Below, in pieces: positions 9,422 through 17,221 of a stretch of DNA of 64,000 bases. The DNA comes from Vibrio proteolyticus NBRC 13287. Lineage in GTDB: Bacteria > Pseudomonadota > Gammaproteobacteria > Enterobacterales > Vibrionaceae. Both the position numbers and the translations under genes were made by a program. Numbering within the stretch: position 1 is the stretch's first letter; each line of letters starts with the position of its first letter. The stretch is from positions 1 to 64,000 of the forward strand of contig NZ_BATJ01000020.1 of assembly GCF_000467125.1 (NCBI RefSeq). Reading direction: 5' to 3'. The notes under the pieces are model-generated. The model searched no databases. It was not told the DNA's origin and saw only the letters and a program-made list of their open reading frames with translations.

Positions 9422-10765
9422 TTAAGCGGTTGCGCCAACGCTGGCTGGCTGAGGCTGCGCACTGTCCTGCAGCTCTGAGGGCTGTTCTTGCTCAAGCATC
9501 TGTTTTTCGAACATTTTGAAAAATGGTAGATAGATAAACAGATCCAGGATCAGTAAGCCGATCACCAGCAACACTGGTGAGAGAGTCCAACCACTGCCCC
9601 ATGAGGCGCCGATCAGTGCTGGCGTCGTCCAGGGAGTCGTTGCCACGCCCATGCCAACAAAACCCAGCTGAATAGCAAAATACGCAATCGTCGCGTTCAC
9701 CACAGGAGCGAACACAAAAGGAATAAACAAAATAGGATTCATCACTACCGGACTGCCAAAAATCACTGGTTCATTGATTTGGAAGAACCCGGGCACAGCA
9801 CTCATACGGCCAATACTTTTCAGGTGCACCGAACGGCTGAAGGACATCAGCAGTACCAGCGCCAAGGTTGCCCCTGAGCCACCGATAAAGATGTAGAAAT
9901 CCCAGAATGGTTGGGTAAAGACATTCGGTACAGTGTCTCCAGCAACAAATGCCTCAATGTTGGCGCTGATGTTGGTCAGGAAAATGGGTGACAGTAGCCC
10001 CACCACAATCGCAGCGCCATGTATGCCGGCAAACCACAACAACTGACACAACAACAAAGCCCCAATGATGGCAGGTAAGGTATTAGAGGCGCTGATCAGC
10101 GGTTTGAACATCGCCATTACTGCATCCGGGATCAACATGTCGTATTGTGTTTGCACGAATAAGCTGAGCGGATACAAAGTGACAAAGATCGCCAGCACGG
10201 GTAACAGCACTTCAAACGAGCGAGCAATGGCGGGTGGAACCTGCTCTGGCATCCGGATGGTAACGTTGTACTTTTTCATTAATCGATACAGTTCAACAGA
10301 GAAAAAGGCACACATTACCGCGGTAAAGATGCCTGTGCCCCCCATGTGCGACATCGAAAGCGTGCCGTCCGTGGCAGGGGCAGCCACCAACAGAAAACTC
10401 ATCAAGGACAGTACCGCACTGGTGATACCATCCATTTTGTAAGCTTTCGCCAAACTGTAGGCCACACCGAGCGAGACAAATATGGTCATAATGCCCATCG
10501 ACATATTGAACGGCATCATGATGGTGTCGAAGTGTGTGGTCGCAAAATCAACCCAAAGACGCCCAAAAGCATTTTGGGTCTCTTCACCAAATGGCGGAAA
10601 AGCGAAAATCAGAATAAAACTACCGACAATGATAAACGGCATGGCAACGATAAACCCGTCACGCATGGCCCGAACATGTGGCTGATTACCCACTTTCGCA
10701 GCAATGGGAGCAATATATTTTTCCACTACTCCTATTATGGCGTCATAAAGCTTCATAGAATCCAT
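9422..10765 (-). CDS. chbC: PTS cellobiose/chitobiose-type IIC permease
   Basis: A 447-residue inner-membrane EIIC of the lactose/cellobiose family, with about ten hydrophobic segments and the conserved GxxFQINEPVIFGSPVVMNP region near residue 330 that lines the sugar site. It imports and, with IIB, phosphorylates a disaccharide. The V. cholerae counterpart (VC1282) belongs to an operon induced by glucosamine-containing chitin disaccharides, so the substrate here is probably of that kind rather than cellobiose. It is separated from the IIB gene by 90 bp with unusual palindromes. Confidence 0.9.
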   Translation of the reverse strand: MDSMKLYDAIIGVVEKYIAPIAAKVGNQPHVRAMRDGFIVAMPFIIVGSFILIFAFPPFGEETQNAFGRLWVDFATTHFDTIMMPFNMSMGIMTIFVSLGVAYSLAKAYKMDGITSAVLSLMSFLLVAAPATDGTLSMSHMGGTGIFTAVMCAFFSVELYRLMKKYNVTIRMPEQVPPAIARSFEVLLPVLAIFVTLYPLSLFVQTQYDMLIPDAVMAMFKPLISASNTLPAIIGALLLCQLLWFAGIHGAAIVVGLLSPIFLTNISANIEAFVAGDTVPNVFTQPFWDFYIFIGGSGATLALVLLMSFSRSVHLKSIGRMSAVPGFFQINEPVIFGSPVVMNPILFIPFVFAPVVNATIAYFAIQLGFVGMGVATTPWTTPALIGASWGSGWTLSPVLLVIGLLILDLFIYLPFFKMFEKQMLEQEQPSELQDSAQPQPASVGATA

Positions 10766-10790
10766 CCTTATTTTAGATATAAGCTCTCCG

Positions 10791-10841
10791 CACCATAATT
10801 TAATATGGTGTGAAAACTTTCTTTACTATTTAATTAAATAG
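10791..10841. promoter_or_regulatory. hairpin and 18-bp palindrome between chbB and chbC
   Basis: CACCATA and TATGGTG (10791-10797, 10804-10810) form a 7-bp stem with a 6-base loop. Fifteen bases further on, ACTATTTAATTAAATAGT (10825-10842) is a perfect 18-bp palindrome in very A/T-rich DNA. There is no T-run typical of a terminator. A processing or attenuation structure that sets IIB:IIC ratios, or a protein site, are both possible. Confidence 0.5.
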
Positions 10842-10855
10842 TTAATTTATAATAT

Positions 10856-11164
10856 TTAATTTATTAATGCCAAAGCCTGCTCCAGAACCTCATCGCCTTT
10901 CATCATTCCATAAGCCTGAGGAGAGATGGCGGCAATGTTCTTACCATGTTCCTGGGCGGTTTTCTGCAGTGCTTCCAATTGAAAACGCACCTGAGGCCCT
11001 AGCAAACACACGTCATACTCCTTGATCGCATCTTCAAATGCATTGACAGACAGCGCATCAATCTTACATTCAATTCCTTTAATTTCAGCAGCTTGCTCCA
11101 TCTTCCTTACCAGCATACTGGTCGACATCCCGGCACTGCAACACAATAGAATCTTCTTCATCAC
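10856..11164 (-). CDS. chbB: PTS cellobiose/chitobiose-type IIB component
   Basis: A 102-residue IIB protein with the phosphocysteine loop CSAGMSTS near the N-terminus (Cys9), where phosphate from IIA is held before transfer to sugar in IIC. It is the first gene of the six-gene minus-strand operon. A GGAG ribosome site precedes the start. The promoter must lie in the 256-bp region shared with the divergent deacetylase gene. Confidence 0.92.
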   Translation of the reverse strand: MMKKILLCCSAGMSTSMLVRKMEQAAEIKGIECKIDALSVNAFEDAIKEYDVCLLGPQVRFQLEALQKTAQEHGKNIAAISPQAYGMMKGDEVLEQALALIN

Positions 11165-11227
11165 TCACTCCGATAGGTTAATTTTTGCTCCATAAAAACT
11201 GTAGCAAATTTATTCTATGCACAAAAG

Positions 11228-11241
11228 CGCAACCGGTTGCG
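11228..11241. promoter_or_regulatory. LacI-type operator upstream of chb operon
   Basis: CGCAACCGGTTGCG is a perfect 14-bp palindrome with the central CG typical of LacI/GalR operators. It lies 64 bp upstream of chbB in the divergent promoter region, and the operon ends with a LacI-family gene, so autoregulation of the operon, and perhaps of the deacetylase, is likely. Confidence 0.75.
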
Positions 11242-11420
11242 TTATTCGTGAACAAACTCTCAATTTAAGAAAGTAACGATATTTCACTCAAATAATCGAC
11301 GCTAGGATAATTAACAGAAATAGCAGGGTCGATAAACATTTAAATATAGAAAACAAAAACCATCAAATTAATAAAAATTAACAACGTCACCATTATTAAT
11401 TTCAACATAAGGAAATCATC

Positions 11421-12704
11421 ATGAAGTTAAAAAAACTTGCTCTGTTGGCAGCAATTAGCGCCCTGAGTTCGCCAGTCGCTTTGGCTCAGGAGGATGTAAA
11501 AGGTACGATTTATCTCACTTTTGACGACGGACCAATCAATGCGTCACTGGATGTGATTAAGGTGTTGAACGATGGCGGAGTCAAAGCCACCTTTTACTTT
11601 AACGCCTGGCATTTAGACGGCATCGGTGATGAAAATGAAGATCGCGCTCTGGAAGCGCTCAAGCTGGCCCTGGATTCCGGTCACATTGTTGCCAACCACA
11701 GCTATGATCATATGATCCATAACTGCGTGGAAGAATTTGGCCCACAGAGTGGCGCCGAATGTAATGCAACCGGTGATCACCAGATCAATTCGTATCAGGA
11801 TCCACTCTATGACGCCGCCACGTTCACTCAGAATCTGACGGTAATGGAAACATACCTGCCGGGGATAAGCAGCTACCCTAACTACAAAGGACATCAACTG
11901 GCTCGTTTGCCTTACACCAATGGTTGGCGGGTCGCCAAAAACTACCAGGCTGACGGTTTATGCGCGACTTCTGATGAACTCAAGCCCTGGGAGCCGGGCT
12001 ACGTGTGCGATACCGACAATCCGTCCAACAGCGTCAAGGCGTCAATTGAAGTACAGAATATTCTGGCCAACCAAGGCTATCAGACTCATGGCTGGGACGT
12101 AGACTGGGCACCGGAAAACTGGGGGATCCCTATGCCTGCCAATAGCCTAACCGAAGCGGCGGCGTTTCTCGGCTACGTTGATGCGGCATTAAACAGTTGT
12201 GCGCCGGCAACCCTTGAGCCAATCAATTCCAAAACACAAAACTTCCCATGTGGCACCCCATTGCATGCCGACAAAGTGATCGTTTTAACGCATGAGTTTC
12301 TGTTCGAAGATGGTAAACGTGGCATGGGCGCAACCCAAAACCTACCGAAACTGGCAGAGTTTATCCGTCTGGCCAAACAAGCCGGTTATGTCTTTGATAC
12401 GATGGATAATTACACGCCAAACTGGCAGGTCGGTGTAACCTATCACCAAGGCGATTATGTCCTGCACAACGGGACGGTTTATCAAGCGGCCACCCCTCAT
12501 ACCGCACAAGCAGACTGGGCTCCTTCCGCCACATCTACCTTATGGACTAATGCGGATCCTGCAATCAACTGGCGCATGAACGTGGCTTATCAACAGGGCG
12601 ATATCGTCGTCTACAAAGGGCTGCGCTATCAGGTAGATGTGGCGCACGTCTCCCAGGCAAGCTGGACACCCGATCAGGAGAACAGTTTGTTCAGCGCGCT
12701 GTGA
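11421..12704 (+). CDS. secreted chitin-oligosaccharide deacetylase with two C-terminal CBM5/12-like modules
   Basis: A 427-residue exported protein. The signal peptide (about 1-22, ending ALA) is followed by a NodB polysaccharide deacetylase domain: TFDDGP at 33-38, NHSYDH for the metal histidines, and catalytic-site motifs through about residue 325. Two chitin-binding repeats follow (NWQVGVTYHQGDYVLHNG and INWRMNVAYQQGDIVVYKG). Vibrio enzymes of this type (VC1280-like) convert diacetylchitobiose to a GlcNAc-GlcN disaccharide that acts as signal and PTS substrate. It is divergent from the chb operon, which fits that route. Confidence 0.9.
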   Translation: MKLKKLALLAAISALSSPVALAQEDVKGTIYLTFDDGPINASLDVIKVLNDGGVKATFYFNAWHLDGIGDENEDRALEALKLALDSGHIVANHSYDHMIHNCVEEFGPQSGAECNATGDHQINSYQDPLYDAATFTQNLTVMETYLPGISSYPNYKGHQLARLPYTNGWRVAKNYQADGLCATSDELKPWEPGYVCDTDNPSNSVKASIEVQNILANQGYQTHGWDVDWAPENWGIPMPANSLTEAAAFLGYVDAALNSCAPATLEPINSKTQNFPCGTPLHADKVIVLTHEFLFEDGKRGMGATQNLPKLAEFIRLAKQAGYVFDTMDNYTPNWQVGVTYHQGDYVLHNGTVYQAATPHTAQADWAPSATSTLWTNADPAINWRMNVAYQQGDIVVYKGLRYQVDVAHVSQASWTPDQENSLFSAL

Positions 12705-12736
12705 TCTGATAATCGACGTTTACACTTAACCTTATC

Positions 12737-12760
12737 AAGGCCGCACAAAGCGGCCTTTTT
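12737..12760 (+). terminator. terminator of the deacetylase gene
   Basis: AAGGCCGC and GCGGCCTT form an 8-bp GC-rich stem with a 5-base loop, followed by a short T-run, 33 bp after the deacetylase stop codon. Confidence 0.85.
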
Positions 12761-12846
12761 GATATTTGCGCGCCAAACAAAAGTCGATCGGATCTATCAG
12801 TCCTGCCGCCACCGCGCAGGCAACGTGCCTTTACCCCAAAACGACG

Positions 12847-12871
12847 AAAGGCCGCTATAAAAGCGACCTTT
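12847..12871 (-). terminator. displaced tRNA-Leu terminator-like hairpin outside the left end
   Basis: AAAGGCCGC and GCGACCTTT (one mismatch) form a hairpin 12 bp outside the left att repeat. On the right side a comparable hairpin follows the intact tRNA. The left one is therefore probably the original chromosomal terminator of the tRNA, pushed 19 kb away by the integration. Stop efficiency cannot be judged. Confidence 0.55.
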
Positions 12872-12882
12872 CTATGTATGGT

Positions 12883-12897
12883 GGTGGGCGGACTTGA
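12883..12897. repeat. left attachment repeat (attL core)
   Basis: GGTGGGCGGACTTGA is identical to 32101-32115 inside tRNA-Leu. On the left it is followed by non-tRNA sequence (TTAATTATC), so this is the broken tRNA 3' fragment left by integration. Confidence 0.85.
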
Positions 12898-12952
12898 TTA
12901 ATTATCGTAATTATATGTATTTAAGTTACTTATCAAAAACAAAACGAACACA

Positions 12953-12971
12953 GGGTTACCAATAGGGTTAC
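12953..12971. repeat. left integrase arm-type repeats
   Basis: GGGTTAC occurs twice with a 12-bp period (12953 and 12965), with a weaker third copy AGTTACC near 12982. The same pair with the same period and orientation lies inside the right end (31963, 31975). The rest of the 327-bp gap 12898-13224 is A/T-rich and holds the promoter of the XRE gene; I see no gene in it. Confidence 0.65.
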
Positions 12972-13224
12972 CATAATAATAAGTTACCAACCCACTACTA
13001 TTTTTCTGATAGTTACTAAAACTTTTAAAATGTCGTCAAGTAAGAATGCAAATTGTAGATCCTCTTGAAGTCAATAATTGAACAATTATATGCACACCTG
13101 AACATATAGTGTAACCCATTATCCAAAGAATAATTAAACCTAAAAAAGGTTGATTTAATCTTCTACTTTAGGTAGATTTAAAAATAAGGGTTATAACAAT
13201 CCTTAAAGGCAAGGGGTCACGATT

Positions 13225-13578
13225 ATGAAAACTACAGCTTTTGGACGCTATTTGCGCAAGCTAAGAATTGATAAGGGCATGATTCTTAAAGATTTAGCTG
13301 ATGCGTTAGGAGTGAGTTCTGCTTATCTATCTGCTTTAGAGCTCGGTAAAAAGAATATTTCTGATGAAGTTGTAAATCAAATTATTGGTTTATATGGACT
13401 AAATGCAAATGAGGCTAATGAGTTAAGGGACGCTGCAACCGTTTCTCAACCAGTAGTTAAATTTGACTTAAAAAATGCGAATTCACAGGAAAGGGAGTTA
13501 GTCGCTGTTTTCGCTAGAAAATATCAGGAAATGTCTCCTGAGAAAAAAGAAAAACTGATGGATTTTCTCGAGGGGTAG
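13225..13578 (+). CDS. XRE-family helix-turn-helix repressor
   Basis: A 117-residue DNA-binding protein. An XRE helix-turn-helix (about 8-65: LRKLRIDKGMILKDLADALG, then VSSAYLSALELGKKNISDE) is followed by a short C-terminal tail that may form a dimer. The ImmA-like peptidase gene begins 4 bp downstream, so this is probably an ImmR-like repressor cut by its partner, or an antitoxin-like regulator. It is the first gene inside the left end of the element and is transcribed inward. Confidence 0.85.
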   Translation: MKTTAFGRYLRKLRIDKGMILKDLADALGVSSAYLSALELGKKNISDEVVNQIIGLYGLNANEANELRDAATVSQPVVKFDLKNANSQERELVAVFARKYQEMSPEKKEKLMDFLEG

Positions 13579-13582
13579 CATT

Positions 13583-14104
13583 ATGAAGCACCGTAAACTT
13601 GGAAATAAAGTAACGCCACTTTCTAGGGATAAAATTAAAATGCAAGCAAACCGCCTTAGAAATGTGCTTGGAATTGCAAAACCAGAAGTAGATGTGTGTA
13701 GGCTGCTCGATATCTTTATGGAGTACGAAATAGCTAGTTATGAAGTGGTCGAGGATGATGAGTTAGGTGAAGAGGAAGCTGTAACTTATCCTGATGAGGG
13801 ACGAATTGTCATAAAGCAATCTATATATGATGGTGCCGCAGCTGGTGACGGTCATTGCCGCTTTACCATAGCTCATGAGTTTGGGCATCTATTTTTGCAC
13901 AAAAATCAAATTCATCACAGCTATGCAAGGAATCGGCGAGAACATAAGGTATTTGAAGACAGTGAGTGGCAAGCAGATGAGTTTGCAAGTGCTTTTCTAA
14001 TAGACGATACCTTGATTAATGCGAGCGATGACATACAGTCTGTAGCTGAAAAATTTGGAGTCAGTCGGACTGCTGCTGGTATGAAGCTTAAGAAGATAAG
14101 ATAA
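13583..14104 (+). CDS. ImmA/IrrE-type metallopeptidase
   Basis: A 173-residue protein with the zinc-peptidase motif HEFGH at residues 98-102 and the downstream EWQADEFASAFL helix that supplies the third ligand. In ICEBs1 and related elements ImmA cleaves the XRE repressor after DNA damage or quorum signals and so induces the element. The paired gene is immediately upstream. Whether this pair controls the whole element or is cargo is unknown. A hairpin follows the stop codon. Confidence 0.85.
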   Translation: MKHRKLGNKVTPLSRDKIKMQANRLRNVLGIAKPEVDVCRLLDIFMEYEIASYEVVEDDELGEEEAVTYPDEGRIVIKQSIYDGAAAGDGHCRFTIAHEFGHLFLHKNQIHHSYARNRREHKVFEDSEWQADEFASAFLIDDTLINASDDIQSVAEKFGVSRTAAGMKLKKIR

Positions 14105-14150
14105 AAAAAGTAGTAAGGACTCCTGCAACGAGCTACTCACTACTCTTTTT
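14104..14150. terminator. hairpin terminator after XRE-ImmA
   Basis: AAAAAGTAGT and ACTACTcTTTTT flank a region with an inner GACTCC-type stem, giving a long imperfect hairpin with A- and T-runs on the two sides. It could stop transcription in either direction. Confidence 0.55.
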
Positions 14151-14291
14151 AAGAGTGAACACTATATAGAACAAAACTTTCAGGTAACGCTATCATCTGA
14201 AAGTCTGGACATGTGCACACGTAAACTTGACGGTTAAAGCGTATCCCACTAACTCCAGTTTGTCAACGATGGCTAGTATGGAGATAGTGCT

Positions 14292-14423
14292 ATGAACAGC
14301 CGTCCTTCGAAAGAAGATGTTGTTGTTATCTATCGTCCATATATCACCAAAAACGGTAAGCGTATTTACCGTAAAAATGGTGGTATGTGGCGGCTAGAAA
14401 TACCAGCATCGCAGTATAAGTAA
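14292..14423 (+). CDS. small conserved-looking protein, 43 residues
   Basis: ATG at 14292 is preceded by a good GGAG site at 14280-14283 with an 8-base spacer, and the frame runs to TAA at 14421. The product is basic, MNSRPSKEDVVVIYRPYITK then NGKRIYRKNGGMWRLEIPAS. It resembles small island and phage proteins of vibrios with a YRPYIT-NGKRIY core, but I cannot assign a function. It stands alone between the ImmA terminator and the IS element. Confidence 0.55.
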   Translation: MNSRPSKEDVVVIYRPYITKNGKRIYRKNGGMWRLEIPASQYK

Positions 14424-14562
14424 CAGTGGATAGGAAACTATAACTAATAACAAAAGAGCAAATGAATTAAATTTCGTTGCTCTTTTTTACTCTTAGTTGT
14501 TCAGTCCTTTCAATTTTTAGCTAAGAACATTTGGCGTATAGATGAAAATTCACAAAGCAAGA

Positions 14563-15616
14563 GGCTTTGTTGCGTAATTCGAGGAAACTAAATCAGAAAC
14601 TTACGATCTGATCGGCTAAGTAAGTTAATTACCCTAGTCTCATGCCGAAACCTCGCTACAAAACAACGAACTGGAAACAGTACAACAAAGCCTTAATCAA
14701 CCGTGGTTCACTCACTTTCTGGATTGATGAAGAAGCCATTCGCAAGTGGAAGCAGAGTAAACAAGATAAACGCGGTAGACCTCGTCAGTTCAGCGACTTA
14801 GCCATTACCACTGCGCTTATGGTGAAACGAGTTTTCTCAATGCCGTTGAGAGCATTGCAAGGGTTTATCGATTCTGTTTTTTCATTGGCTAACGTCCCTA
14901 TAGTTTGTCCACATTACAGTTGTATCAGTCGAAGAGCTAAGCAAGTCGAGGTTTCATTTAAACCCAAGACTAGAGGTGCAATACAGCATCTAGCCATTGA
15001 TGCGACAGGTCTCAAGGTTTATGGCGAAGGTGAATGGAAGGTCAAGAAGCATGGTACTGACGGGAAGCGTAGAGTCTGGAGAAAATTGCATCTAGCGGTA
15101 GACACCAGCACTCACGAAATCGTCGCGGCAGAACTGAGTTTATCTAATGTTACTGATGCAGAAGTCCTTCCTAACTTGCTCAAGCAAACACGCCGAAGAA
15201 TTATCGAGATATCTGGTGATGGCGCTTATGACACAAGGGATTGCCACGATGCCATACGGTTCAAGCGAGCTGTTCCACTCATTCCCCCAAGAGAAGGGGC
15301 AGCCTTTTGGGAGAATGGTCACCCTAGGAATTTAGCGGTAGGTTGCCAGAAGCTCTACGGCTCCAACAATAAGTGGAAAAAGCGGTACGGCTATCATAAA
15401 CGCTACCTATCAGAGACAGCAATGTATCGAGTGAAGCAGTTGTTAGGTGGGCGGCTAAGCCTGAGAAACTACAATGCTCAGGTTGGTGAGACTTACGCCA
15501 TGATTAAAGCGCTGAACAAACTTACAGGGCTTGGTATACCTAAAACTCAGTATGTTGTATAAGAATTTTTCAATTTCAGGCAGTTGGGGTCTCTGACCGA
15601 ATTACGCAACAAAGCC
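14563..15616 (+). mobile_element. IS5-family, IS903-group insertion sequence
   Basis: A 1054-bp IS with 19-bp perfect terminal inverted repeats GGCTTTGTTGCGTAATTCG (14563-14581 and 15598-15616), close to the IS903 ends, and one intact transposase gene. The 9 bp on the two sides (aaagcaaga and ggtaatagt) do not match, so no target duplication is present. This points to a rearrangement through the IS. Confidence 0.92.
14642..15562 (+). CDS. IS903-group transposase
   Basis: A 306-residue IS5-family transposase with a DDE catalytic core: the first Asp in LAIDATGLKVYGEGEWKV, the second in SGDGAYDT, and the Glu in the YLSETAMYRVKQLLG region, the usual Y-(2)-R-(3)-E-(6)-K type signature. Length matches intact IS903-type enzymes and there is no frameshift, so the IS may be active. 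Confidence 0.92.
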   Translation: MPKPRYKTTNWKQYNKALINRGSLTFWIDEEAIRKWKQSKQDKRGRPRQFSDLAITTALMVKRVFSMPLRALQGFIDSVFSLANVPIVCPHYSCISRRAKQVEVSFKPKTRGAIQHLAIDATGLKVYGEGEWKVKKHGTDGKRRVWRKLHLAVDTSTHEIVAAELSLSNVTDAEVLPNLLKQTRRRIIEISGDGAYDTRDCHDAIRFKRAVPLIPPREGAAFWENGHPRNLAVGCQKLYGSNNKWKKRYGYHKRYLSETAMYRVKQLLGGRLSLRNYNAQVGETYAMIKALNKLTGLGIPKTQYVV

Positions 15617-15762
15617 GGTAATAGTTCCAATTGGCAGTGTGTATTTCCCTAAAAACTGGCAAAAAAATCATTTGAAATCCCATTAAGGGGAATCCAAGCT
15701 TAAAATCCCCTTATAACTAAAATGTGAATACAAATTGCTAATTATCGGGGTAACCCAAGCGT

Positions 15763-15788
15763 AAAAAAGCCGCCCATAGAGAACGGCC
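15763..15788 (-). terminator. weak terminator of the 314-residue gene
   Basis: On the minus strand GCCGTT...GGCGGC is followed by six T residues, 20 bp after the stop codon of the 15808-16752 gene. An additional 8-bp inverted repeat (TAAGGGGA/TCCCCTTA, 15684-15713) lies further on. Confidence 0.45.
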
Positions 15789-15807
15789 ACCAATCACTCA
15801 TAAACTT

Positions 15808-16752
15808 TTACTTAGCGTTACCCTTTTTGTTCCAGTTTGCTACTTGCTTAATCCGACTCCTAGCAGCTTCAGAAGTAATGTCGCTAGGTATGAATTTGTC
15901 CAGGCTACCAAGTACATTGTTATGGTTTAAATCGGGATCTTTTATCGCATCGAGCCAGACTTTAATTGCCAACACTAACTCTGGAGCATGATATTCATGC
16001 TGGCCATTGAGCAGCTTTTGAATTTCAGCTAAGTATTCCGGAAGCTGATGGGATTTATTTTCTGACATAATTGGTTCTGCTTGAGGTTCTTTAACCCCTG
16101 AAAGAATCGCTTCTATTTGCTGCGAATGATCAACTGAACTATCGGTTACCATAGGCTGTTCATTGTAGAGAGCATTATAGATTTTGAGTAAATCACTTTG
16201 GATTAGATATAGGTCCGACTTACTCACATTACCTACCCGAATAGTTCTATCCCATACATCTGAATTTAGTGCTCCAAGAAAGTTCGGCTGATCTAGTGAA
16301 CCGTCTGAATTGCAGGCAGTAACTCTTACTTCAGAAACATTGTTGATCTGAATTAAATCCTTAATAGCTTTACGTTCAGAAATACGCCATATCCCTGATG
16401 CATACGGGGTGACATCAGGCCCCCAGCACTCAGTATCAAAATTGGGGTCATTAGCGGTACCATAAGAGATTGTTGAAAGATCTGTTGAGGCTGCTGATTT
16501 TGAGCCATACAGCAGAATATCAATGTCACCATGAGGCAGTCGATTTGCTGTAATCTGTTCTGCTATTTCCTTACCGACAATGTAGCTAAGTGGGAACGCT
16601 TTCTTATCTAAATAAACGTATGTGCCTATAGAGCCTTTAATCATGTAATGCTCTATATCCTCGGTACTACACCCCAAACTCTCTGACGCTCTCCGTATGG
16701 TGCAATACTCGATAGTTTTTATTGACTTCTCTTTGCTTGGCTCACTTTTCAT
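15808..16752 (-). CDS. unknown protein with C-terminal module shared with the 29895-30596 gene
   Basis: A 314-residue protein that I do not recognise. The N-terminus (about 15-55, RRASESLGCSTEDIEHYMIKG) looks like a MerR-like helix-turn-helix. The middle (60-200) has no clear family. Residues 238-314 form a module, APELVLAIKVWLDAIKDP followed by NWNKKGNAK at the end, that is clearly homologous to residues 157-233 of the protein at 29895-30596. It is divergent from the xis-int module, with repeats in the 244-bp gap, which suggests a regulator of recombination. That role is inference. Confidence 0.75.
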   Translation of the reverse strand: MKSEPSKEKSIKTIEYCTIRRASESLGCSTEDIEHYMIKGSIGTYVYLDKKAFPLSYIVGKEIAEQITANRLPHGDIDILLYGSKSAASTDLSTISYGTANDPNFDTECWGPDVTPYASGIWRISERKAIKDLIQINNVSEVRVTACNSDGSLDQPNFLGALNSDVWDRTIRVGNVSKSDLYLIQSDLLKIYNALYNEQPMVTDSSVDHSQQIEAILSGVKEPQAEPIMSENKSHQLPEYLAEIQKLLNGQHEYHAPELVLAIKVWLDAIKDPDLNHNNVLGSLDKFIPSDITSEAARSRIKQVANWNKKGNAK

Positions 16753-16868
16753 TACGTCTTTCGAAGCAACGGCTCCGACCTATACATCTAACTATATGTT
16801 TTGAGTACAAGAGACTTTCACAAAGCATTACATTAGGCAAGTGCTTAGTATGGCTGATTATGAGTAGT

Positions 16869-16897
16869 GGCACGGTGCCTTATGGTGTCACGGTGCC
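16869..16897. promoter_or_regulatory. operator-like repeats in the divergent xis promoter region
   Basis: GGCACGGTGCC (16869-16879) is a perfect inverted repeat, and GTCACGGTGCC (16887-16897) repeats it 18 bp away in direct orientation. They lie between the 314-residue gene and xis, about 100 bp upstream of xis, as expected for a repressor or Xis site. Confidence 0.55.
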
Positions 16898-16996
16898 ACT
16901 ATGTCGGATTCCTATTTCACCGACTACACTAAGTTCCAGAAAAACGCCTCCACTCATTGAACAACATTCATCAGGTAAACAAATAAGGAAATAGCA

Positions 16997-17221
16997 ATGA
17001 GTACATATGTATCTTTACAGGAGTGGGCCGAAAGAAAGTTCGGTTACGTTCCAACATCAGCAACTCTCTCACGCTATGCCAAGAACGGCCAGATATACCC
17101 TAAGCCCGTTAAGTTCGGCGGTCGGTGGCGAGTTGATCCGGAAGCTCAGTTTCTGGAACTGCAACCGGCCAATCATGACACATCAAATCCATTACTGGGG
17201 AGGATCTTAAATGGCGGCTAG
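16997..17221 (+). CDS. excisionase-like protein
   Basis: A 74-residue small winged-helix protein of the kind found directly upstream of phage integrases: VSLQEWAERKFGYVPTSATL, then RYAKNGQIYPKPVKFGGRWR, which matches the helix-turn-wing of Xis/AlpA-like factors. It has an AAGGA ribosome site and overlaps the integrase gene by 11 bp, so the two are translated together. It would bend attP DNA and favour excision by the integrase encoded next. Confidence 0.8.
   Translation: MSTYVSLQEWAERKFGYVPTSATLSRYAKNGQIYPKPVKFGGRWRVDPEAQFLELQPANHDTSNPLLGRILNGG

Noticed and set aside
16722..16994. A 90-codon plus-strand frame over the divergent promoter
   Set aside because: It overlaps the start of the minus-strand 314-residue gene and the operator repeats, with no ribosome site or recognisable sequence.
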